Of a DNA stretch of 64,000 bases, positions 56,646 to 64,000 are shown piece after piece. The stretch spans positions 6,971,001 to 7,035,000 of the forward strand of contig OU015673.1 in assembly GCA_907165275.2 (NCBI GenBank). The letters are read 5' to 3'. A program made the translations under genes and the position numbers. Origin of the DNA: Zygaena filipendulae. Its lineage: Eukaryota > Arthropoda > Insecta > Lepidoptera > Zygaenidae. Under the pieces are notes generated by a model that was not told where the DNA came from, did no database searches, and worked only from the letters and a program-made list of their open reading frames with translations. How positions within the stretch are numbered: position 1 is the first letter of the stretch; each line of letters starts with the position of its first letter.

Positions 56646-57135
56646 ATCTAAATTAATGTTCTTGCAGCTTAAATTTAAATTTTAGGTCACTCAATAAATC
56701 TAACTGCCGCAGAAATAGCTCACTTAATTGACTCCAGCTGGTTATACTCACTAAAAAAACACAATTTAAAGAAGAAATTGATGCAGAGTTTTATAGTAAA
56801 AATATTTTTTTTTGGGAATTTCCGCAGGACAGTCACTTGCGTCTTGCATCTTAGTGCTTACGGTTCTAAAGACTAGTAGGGATGTTAATAATAATCGTTT
56901 TTTTTTAACTTTTTTAATTAATCGATTTTTTCTCACTATGTCACATCCCTAGTTGTACCTTATATTGATTATATTTAACCACCTTCAAAAAAGAGCAGGT
57001 TCTACGTTCAACGGTATGTACTATGTATGTTTTTTTTGTGTAAACTACATTTTTGTGTACATGTTCAACGATTACTCGAAGACGGCTGAACCAATTCGGA
57101 AAATTCTTTTTTTGAATCGGGTATAAAAAATAAAT
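56646..57135. other. Unannotated DNA
   Basis: It includes a Helitron-like scrap near 57066-57120 ('gattactcgaagacggctgaaccaattcgg'). Nothing else is seen. Confidence 0.4.
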
Positions 57136-57209
57136 TCAACTCTATTTGAATATACCATACCAAATACCAATAGGTATTATTGGTATTTGGTATATTCAAA
57201 TAGAGTTGA
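57136..57209. repeat. Near-perfect hairpin, 32-bp arms
   Basis: TCAACTCTATTTGAATATACC... pairs with ...GGTATATTCAAATAGAGTTGA. The left arm has a 5-nt extra (taccа-type duplication). The loop is about 5 nt. It could fold as RNA like a microRNA precursor, but may be a local inverted duplication. Confidence 0.85.
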
Positions 57210-57265
57210 TTTTCCCTCCTACCAGAAGAATCGATTTTTTCCACTGTATCTATGACACAAATCAC

Positions 57266-57596
57266 AATGGGGATGTGGACTGCTTTTGAAAATCAAAATT
57301 CTCATTAGTCCGTCAGTTACAAAATAAAAAAAACAATACAGACGTATTTTTTGCTTTTTTGAATAAATTAAAATATATAGAGATAAAGCGCATTCAAGTT
57401 TAGGATGAGGGGGTCGTGACGTCACTAACCGATAAAACCGCCATACAAACTGTCCGAATAGTGACGTCGCGCGAAATTTCAACTCAATGTATCGCCGTTA
57501 TTTTTTGATTACGTAAAAAATGAAAAAATATGTGTCCAATATTTTTTACTAATCTACACGCGACGGACTAAAACAAAATTTGCCATCATGCCTATT
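57266..57596 (-). mobile_element. CRE-bearing MITE, AATGGG-end subfamily
   Basis: The ends 'aatggggatgtggac' and 'catcatgcctatt' are inverted. It carries one intact TGACGTCA (about 57418); the second is changed to 'tgacgtcg'. Confidence 0.75.
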
Positions 57597-58192
57597 CCAA
57601 GAGAGGACTAGAGACGTAGTTAACTTGCTAATTTGCTTGATTAATTAGACGCGATTACTTGATAAATCAAGCTCGCTTGGAAAAAAATTACAGCACTTGC
57701 TCGACTCTCTGGTTTGAGTATCGAGTTTCAAGCACCAGTATCCTATGTGACGAGAAAACGTTATTTTGAAACATATATTTTAATAAGAGACACAACCATA
57801 GCGCAATATAAAAGACTAGTAGCGCCATCTATAGTTTGGTGATTACACTATAACAACGACCAAAGTTGATGTTTGTAGAAAAAAATGTATCGAGATAAAA
57901 AATCTAGGGATCAATTTTTTTTTAAAGTTCTTCTTTTTTTAATGCAGATTGCTTGTAACTTCTAAACAGTTACTTACAGAAAATCAAAACTCGATTTATT
58001 AAAAAGGTATTTATGTTTCTAAATATCGACAAAACTAGAATTTCAAGTAGTTTACGTTAGTAGGTACATCAATTATATCCGTTTTAGCATTTTTTTTTGT
58101 TTACATACATGGGTATATTTTATTTTTATTATTTTATTAAAGTAGCGCGCGCACGTCGCAATCATGTTCAGTGTTCTTCTTTATATTCTTAC
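57597..58192. other. Unannotated DNA
   Basis: No gene or known repeat is seen. Confidence 0.4.
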
Positions 58193-58428
58193 CGCCGCAC
58201 TCAGAGTCAACTTTAATGATTACTTAGTTAAGTATAGATTTTTAAAACAAAACGACCACAATCAGACAAGTTTAATAAATTAATGTTAATTAGCATTTAA
58301 CTAATTAAGTTACATCTCATTAAATGCCAATCAACATTAATTTACTGAACGTCTCTGATTGCGGCAGTTTTGTTTTAAAAATCTATACTTAACTAAGTAA
58401 TCATTAAAGTCGACTTTGAGTGCGGCGG
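58193..58428. mobile_element. Palindromic MITE, CCGCCGCACTC family
   Basis: It is 236 bp, flanked by TTA (58190-58192) and TCA (58429-58431), a duplication with one later change. It has the same orientation as 24678. Confidence 0.8.
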
Positions 58429-58559
58429 TCAGATATTTAATCAGGATTCACAATGTTTAGCCAATTGCGTACACACACTAGTCAATAAGCGAATAAGCAA
58501 GCGGATACAAGCATAACAGTTTTTGCACAAGAAATTTAGCGAATGCGTAAGCACTATGA

Positions 58560-58713
58560 AAGGTAGGGTAGGTATACACTCGCGAATGCTATCGACGTGC
58601 TATCGACGTGGTCCCTGCCGGAGCGATCGTAGCGGACTGGAGGTGAGTGCAAGGACACTGCAGCGGCGAGCCGGCGTACGCGGAAACAATGGAGTGCCTA
58701 CGCGCATAAAGAG
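58560..58713 (+). other. Possible non-coding or partial exon
   Basis: A GC-balanced block ('gctatcgacgtgctatcgacgtgg', 'gagcgatcgtagcggactgg') ends in a strong donor, AAAGAG|GTAAGT, at 58713/58714. An acceptor 'gttttatttttcag' ends at 58950, giving a 237-bp intron. The translation has no recognised family. Confidence 0.35.
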
Positions 58714-58950
58714 GTAAGTACCATTTTATTTCTATTTATTTTTATAAAATAAATAAATAAATAAAAGAAATTTTTATTTAACAGCACATAATTATACAGT
58801 AAAAGTTACAGAATGGTATGTTATTATATTTGGTGCGGCAAAAAGGAGATGGGACTCAGCGAATCCACTGATTTTCAGTCCCCAACCTCTTACAACTATT
58901 ATGTTTATTTGTTTACATTATTTTATTAATCCGTATGTTTTATTTTTCAG

Positions 58951-59128
58951 GTGCCGTGCGTAGAGGACGCTACACCGGAATTCCCGCGGGATTTTTACTC
59001 CAAAAAAATACATTTACAACGTTTCTTATGGCATAAAGAATAATAATTTCTAATATTTTGGCATTTAGAACGTTTGGAAATGTGTTTTTCAGACGCGCGT
59101 TATGAGCAAGGAATGTTGCTGGTCATAA
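58951..59128 (+). mobile_element. GGGCCC MITE part after a possible exon start
   Basis: After 'gtgccgtgcgtagaggacgctac' at 58951, the MITE body ('ccaaaaaaatacatttacaacg', 'cagacgcgcgttatg', 'ggtcata') runs to the insertion point of the next Helitron. Its right tip resumes at about 59569 ('gtgaataagggccc'). Confidence 0.5.
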
Positions 59129-59334
59129 TCCTACTAATATTATAATGTGAAAGTGTGGATGTTTGGATGTTTGTATGTTTGTTACTCAATCACGAAAAAA
59201 CGGCTGAACGGATTTGGATGAAATTTGTCATACACGTTGTCAGCGGTACAGAGAAGGACACAGGGTACTTTTTATCCCGGAATTCCCGCGGGAACTCCGA
59301 AATTATCACGGGTGAAACCGCGGGGCACAGCTTG
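59129..59334 (+). mobile_element. Helitron, group 1, CTTG terminus
   Basis: It starts A|TCCTACTAATATTATAATG. The hairpin is intact, but the last four bases are CTTG (59331-59334), then T. Confidence 0.75.
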
Positions 59335-59346
59335 TATGTCATATAA

Positions 59347-59550
59347 TCTTTACTAATATTATAAATGCGAAAGTTTGTATGTATGGATGGATGTTTGTTA
59401 CTCTTTCACGCAAAAACTACTGGATGGATTTAAATGAAACTTTACAATAACATAGCTTATACATCAGATTAACACATAGGGTACTTTTTATCCCGGAATT
59501 CCCGTAGGAACTCTGAAATTAACGCGGGTGGAACCGCGGGGCACAACTAG
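59347..59550 (+). mobile_element. Helitron, group 1, (GGAT) type, intact ends
   Basis: It has A|TCTTTACTAATATTATAAATG and CTAG|T (59547-59550). It lies 12 bp after the previous copy. 'gtcatataat' flanks both sides. Confidence 0.8.
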
Positions 59551-59864
59551 TTGTCATATAATATGAGTAGTGAATAAGGGCCCAGCTTAACAAAACCACA
59601 ACACCGTATTTGCACATATTAAGCAACAGAAAAAGGTTGTTTGAAACAGTTTGCGTAGTCCCCGGGCGCCCTAATCAGTTATGGAAGGCCGTCAGCTAAA
59701 ACATAAATCCGGGTTATTATTCCCGGACGGCTCATTTGTTTTCCGATTAGAAAGGACAGCCAACATATTATATTTGCCAAGACAAGTTTGTCGTCATAAT
59801 CTAAGCTCGTTCTACCACCATAATTTGTTTTTGAGCCTTAATAAAACACAATACTATGAGAATA

Positions 59865-60050
59865 CTATAGCTGGATGGATAGATGGATGGATGTTTGTTA
59901 CTCTTTCACGCAAAAACTACTCGATGGATTTAAATGAAACTTTACAATAATATAGCTTATCCATCAGATTAACACATAGGGTACTTTTTATCCCGGAATT
60001 CCCGGGGGAACTCTGAAATTAACGCTGGTAAAACCGCGGGGCACAACTAG
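59865..60050 (+). mobile_element. Helitron, (GGAT) type, 5' truncated
   Basis: 'ggatggatagatggatggatg', the shared body, hairpin 'ggtaaaaccgcgg' and CTAG (60047-60050). Confidence 0.65.
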
Positions 60051-60160
60051 CGCTTCAATAATTCCTTGTCTAACTAGACATGCGTATGTCTGTATAATAC
60101 TTGGGTTGGTACCATGTTGAGGCGTCATTAATATTAATCCATCATCGGTAATGTTAATTA

Positions 60161-60397
60161 CCGCCGCACTCAGAGTCGACTTTAATGATTACTTAGTTAA
60201 GTATAGATTTTTAAAACAAAACTACTGCAATTAGAGACGTTCAGTAAATTAATGTTAATTGACATTTAATGAGATGTAACTTAATTAGTTAAATACCAAT
60301 TAACATTAATTTATTAAACTTATCTGATTGCGGCAGTTTTGTTTTAAAAATCTATACTTAACTAAGTAATCATTAAAGTTGACTCTGAGTGCGGCGG
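60161..60397. mobile_element. Palindromic MITE, CCGCCGCACTC family, TTA duplication
   Basis: It is 237 bp, flanked by TTA on both sides (60158-60160, 60398-60400). It has the same orientation as 32146. Confidence 0.85.
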
Positions 60398-60583
60398 TTA
60401 GACATGCGAAATCACTATGTGGGCGTGAATATTGGAACAGTTATAGCACCAGGTATTCAAATATCTGTCCGTGATAAGCTGCTTTTCGGTGCATATTAGA
60501 CGACAGAGGTACAAGATTATAACACTCTCGGCTAATGTCCCAAACCTTAACAGTTTAGATGTAGAAAACCCGGCAACAAAATC

Positions 60584-60965
60584 TTTTTCATTACTCATAC
60601 TCGGAAAGTAGGTCTGAAGTTACCTGAGAAGCGGGTTGAAAGCAACACTTTTCAGCCCTAGGGAGAATCGCTTTCAACTGACAGCTGGATACTGCAGAAA
60701 TTCAAGTTTTTTTTTTTTTATGTCATAGGGGGCATACTTACTGGCCAGTAGCACACCTAATGGTTGATTTATGTAAAATAAAATTCACTCATTTTTTTCT
60801 TTAGCTAATTCCTATTTTTATTTTGACTTTCCTTGCATTCGTAATGAAAAGCACAGTGTTATCCTCGGGAGAAAGACTTATTTAGTCCCTCGATCTATTG
60901 GCCCCAAACCCCGTCTCGGGACTAAATAAGTTACTTTCACCCCTAGGATAACAATGTACTATTTC
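60584..60965 (-). mobile_element. Unclassified 600-bp element, deleted copy
   Basis: Both terminal inverted-repeat blocks are present in reverse. The AT-rich middle is largely missing and contains a CR1-like tail piece (60709-60765). Confidence 0.6.
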
Positions 60966-61261
60966 CCTAGTACTCAAAGAAGTTTCGCTTCAAAATAAAT
61001 ATATAACGTTTGTACTACGTACAACTATCTTTACAGTTCGGACCAATGCGATCATGTAGCAAAATATGTTTAGTATATGACTTCCATTGTTCTTGTATGT
61101 TTTTAATGTATCTATTTTACTTCTAATTTAGGAACCATAACACAATTCAAATACTAAAGCAATTTTATGTTAATTTCTAATATTTTGGCATCTGAAATAT
61201 TTGGAATTGTGTTCTTGGTTTCGATTCCCGTATTAGGGTGTCGAATTTCACCCTTAGTTTT
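60966..61261. mobile_element. Degraded GGGCCC MITE remnant
   Basis: 'caaagaagtttcgcttcaaaa' and 'ttaatttctaatattttggcatctgaaa' match that family. Its ends are lost. Confidence 0.4.
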
Positions 61262-61520
61262 ATTTATTTATTTATTCTTCTTGCACAAAATAGTACAAAT
61301 GGCGAACTTAATGCCTTGCGGCATTCTCTGACAGTTAATCATTGGGTTGACAGAGAGATAAAAGGGACGGGGTGTGCAACCTATGGAAAAAACGAAAAAT
61401 AAATAAAAATAATAGTATTAAAAACTAAAAAAGTTATAAACTAAGACATAAGAAAGGACTAAATATAGAGATAATTGATATATAAATATATATTACACAG
61501 CATAAAATACGTATTTAAAT
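61262..61520 (-). mobile_element. LINE tail fragment
   Basis: The (ATTT) run and 'acttaatgccttgcggcattctctgacag' are reversed LINE 3' sequence. The AT-rich remainder is unassigned. Confidence 0.45.
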
Positions 61521-61588
61521 ATTTAGGTGGGTGTTTAACACAATATACCCTTAGTGTGGGTGTTTAACACAATATAGGTAAGTACTAA

Positions 61589-61665
61589 GTGTTCCCCGCG
61601 TTTTCACGTTAATTTCGGAATTCCCGCGGGAGTAAAAAGGACATATTTTATCTCCGAAATTATTT
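61589..61665 (-). mobile_element. Helitron scrap
   Basis: 'tgttccccgcgttttcacgttaatttcggaattcccgcggg' remains, with no proper ends. Confidence 0.5.
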
Positions 61666-61748
61666 AAGACTGGAAAGCGAAAACCAGTGTTCACGAAATC
61701 CAATAGAATATAGGACCGTTTTTGATTGATCGATTCGAAATTTTGATT

Positions 61749-61872
61749 TTTTTTTTTATGTCATAGAGGGCAAACGGGCAAGTGGTACACCTGATGGTAA
61801 GTGATTACCGCCGCCCATAGACATCTGCAACACCAGAAGGCTTGCAGGTGCGTTGCCGACCTGGAATGGGGA
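61749..61872 (-). mobile_element. CR1-like LINE tail
   Basis: It has a T-run, 'atgtcatagagggcaaacggg', 'cacctgatggtaagtgattacc', 'gcaggtgcgttgcc'. It is nearly identical to 50163-50279. Confidence 0.65.
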
Positions 61873-62486
61873 TGTGAATTTTTAATAGAATAAGACTTTT
61901 TTTTCAAATGATTAGGTACGTGCAGCTCCTAGTTAGTACTTAATTGGCAGGGGTGTAACACCTTAGTCCATATCTACGCTTACCATCAGGCGAAATCATG
62001 GACAAAATGTCTGACCAATCAGTAAAAAAGAAAAAAAAAGAAAGTTGTTAAGTCAATTTTAAATTGAATATGAGGTTTTGATCAGTATAGGTTCTCTTGG
62101 AACAATCCTTTTAGTACGTTTTCACATAATATACCTTTGTTGTCTTTATTCGTTATTTTACTATTACGACTGCAATTTAATCACAATAATTTTTAAATAC
62201 CTTACGAGTAGTACTTAGTAAGTACATGTAGAACATAGGTACTTGAAAGTTTTACAGCAGTTCGGAAACTGCAAGTCAAAGTTAAAACAACTTAGTTGAA
62301 CTAGCTAGAGGATTGTTGAGTGCAAACTGATCGAACTTTGCCGTGCTATCTTTTTAACTACTACGAGTGGTTAAAAAGTATTTTCTTTAGGATCTTACTA
62401 ACACTCAAATTCAGCCTGGAAGGTGAACTACATACTGTTTCGTACGAAACTTCTTTGTCATTAAATACAATAAAATACTGCAAATT
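61873..62486. other. Unannotated DNA
   Basis: No gene or clear repeat is seen. Confidence 0.4.
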
Positions 62487-62724
62487 AGACATAGATAAGC
62501 AATAGTGTGTTTACCCACACTGGAGTAATTTTGAGTAAATCGTGTTTTAAAATTATAGCGCCATTTTGTTTCAACATTTTTTTATGTTTAACATTTTATA
62601 CACATAATTAAAGAACATAATTAACATTAACACATAATTAAATAACTTTCTATAACTCTCAATAAAGCGTTCTGTATCAATAACTTAATACTGTGGGTTA
62701 ACATGTTATTACTTAACTGTGTCC
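62487..62724 (+). mobile_element. MITE, GGACATAGATAAGCAATA family, AATT duplication
   Basis: It is 238 bp, flanked by AATT (62483-62486, 62725-62728). The first base is changed to A. Confidence 0.8.
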
Positions 62725-62863
62725 AATTATTACTACCACATCTAGCTTTTATTGAATACGCAACAAAGTTATGATAAAAATACTCAAATTGTTATATAAA
62801 GATTTATCAAAATAATTATATTCTACTTATTGTTAAAAATATCCAAAGTTTTATGTTGTAATT

Positions 62864-63098
62864 GGACATAGATAAGCAATAGTGTGTTAACCCACACTGG
62901 AGAAATCTTGAGTAAATCGTGTTTTAAAAGTTCAGCGCCATTTTGTGTCAACATTTTTTATGTTAAATATTTAGTTACATATTTAAGCAATGTAACAAGG
63001 TAAACACATAATAAAAAAATGTACCCTAACTCTCAATAAATCGTTCTGAATCAATAACTTAAGTTTGTGGGTTAACATGTTATTGCTTATCTGCGTCC
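62864..63098 (+). mobile_element. MITE, GGACATAGATAAGCAATA family, AATT duplication
   Basis: It is 235 bp, flanked by AATT (62860-62863, 63099-63102). It is 139 bp from the previous copy and in the same orientation. Confidence 0.85.
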
Positions 63099-63532
63099 AA
63101 TTGATGAGAGAGCATAGATTTTCGGGGATATTTTTTAATTTTATTAAAACACATTGAGAGATTTCGTCGTATATGTAATAAATGTCACTCTGAGCGTTCC
63201 AATGTTGTGATATTTAGTATAGAAATAGGTGATGATCAAAAATAGTTCTATTGAAAAATAATCGTGCGTAAACGTAGCCAGTCAAACTTTTTGTATAACA
63301 ACGCCACCTGTCAATGACAAAACGAACTAAAATTTAACGCAAAGAAAACTCTACACGTGTAAGTTTAATATTTTTTTTCTCTGCTTAATATGACACAAAA
63401 TATTATATTCATTTTATCTTTACATAATATATTCGTAATAATAATATGTAAATTCTTTTTAAACAATTTCGGCGAAATATTGATTTTTCCATAGTAGGGC
63501 TGACCGGACAACTGAACCGTATAGGTAGGTAT

Positions 63533-63886
63533 ACTACAAAGTGTTAATGAATTAACTGAAAACCTGAAACACCCCATTTAAAAAAAATTACAATAATATG
63601 ATAAAAATATATTTTATGTCGAAAAAATTTATACTTTAAAAGTTATTCAACATTAGTTTGGAGGTGATTTATTTACGAAATTCCAAGCGCTACGCCCGCG
63701 CCTGCCGGTTCGAATTTGTTTGCTGCGGGCGACGTACGCGCCTAATATTGTATTATAAATAAGTTAGATATGGGCTAGTAAATATGAAAAAATATAACCT
63801 ATATTAAAACATAGTGCGATCGATTCGCTAGACGATTCTGAGCAAACTACTTTCTAGTTTTCAGTTAATTCATTAACACGTTGTAT
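63533..63886 (-). mobile_element. TIR DNA element, ACAACGTGTT family
   Basis: It is the reverse of 5811-6170, with 'aagcgctacgcccgcgcctgcc' and the same inverted ends ('gtgttaatgaattaac', 'gttaattcattaacac'). Confidence 0.65.
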
Positions 63887-64000
63887 ATTGACAAAAAATC
63901 AGTCTATATAGGTACTGTGTAGCGTTGTTTATAGTTGGTTTAATAATACCCAGTTGACCGGGGACTTTAGGTAGAGTATGTTTTATATTAATATATAAGA

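Noticed and set aside
226..60050. Repeated GC-rich palindromes suggesting a CRISPR-like array
   Set aside because: They are the 3' hairpins of dispersed Helitrons, with irregular spacing and orientation in a eukaryotic genome.

Overview
This window is eukaryotic nuclear DNA that reads as a moth or butterfly (Lepidoptera) genome. It is A+T-rich and intron-bearing, and it is packed with short non-autonomous transposons of kinds typical of Lepidoptera: Helitrons whose 3' end is a GC-rich hairpin plus CTAG, tRNA-derived SINEs, CR1-like LINE tails and many MITEs. I cannot name the species.

I can support one host protein-coding gene. It is on the + strand and encodes a beta-adrenergic-like octopamine receptor, a class A, Gs-type GPCR. 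The coding sequence lies in four exons: 16914-17701, 30981-31178, 31879-32046 and 35077-35251. All three splice junctions are phase 2, and together they give an uninterrupted reading frame of 442 codons plus a stop. The third intracellular loop ([11 protein letters not shown] followed by [14 protein letters not shown]) looks most like the insect Octbeta1R branch, but that subtype rests on memory, not a tree. The coding start is preceded by a spliced leader exon (from 16795) holding a 23-codon upstream ORF and a minimal AUG-UAA three bases before the true ATG. Intron 1 is 13.3 kb, intron 2 is 0.7 kb and intron 3 is 3.0 kb; all are filled with transposon copies.

Region by region: 1-16790 has no host gene and carries Helitrons, MITEs, a LINE tail, a 21-bp minisatellite (8736-8966), a SINE and two abutting Helitrons (15146-15675). 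16795-35251 is the receptor gene. 35252-44605 holds a short CpG-rich block, a decayed DDE transposase relic (about 37120-37698), SINEs, MITEs and a 1.13-kb pogo-like DNA transposon with intact ends (41571-42697). 44606-48440 is almost featureless AT-rich DNA. 48440-64000 is again dense in Helitrons and MITEs, with a LINE reverse-transcriptase fragment at 53752-54040 and a possible spliced exon pair near 58.6-58.95 kb.

The main interest beyond the receptor is the fine structure of the mobile DNA. One Helitron sits inside a SINE and its empty site can be read from sister copies. Two Helitrons abut as CTAG|TC. One MITE family shows a 4-bp target duplication at all five copies, and one palindromic MITE family shows TWA duplications. 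An abundant MITE family carries paired TGACGTCA (CRE-type) palindromes. I found no convincing wholly new system; the assignments to transposon superfamilies are inferences from ends and target-site duplications.
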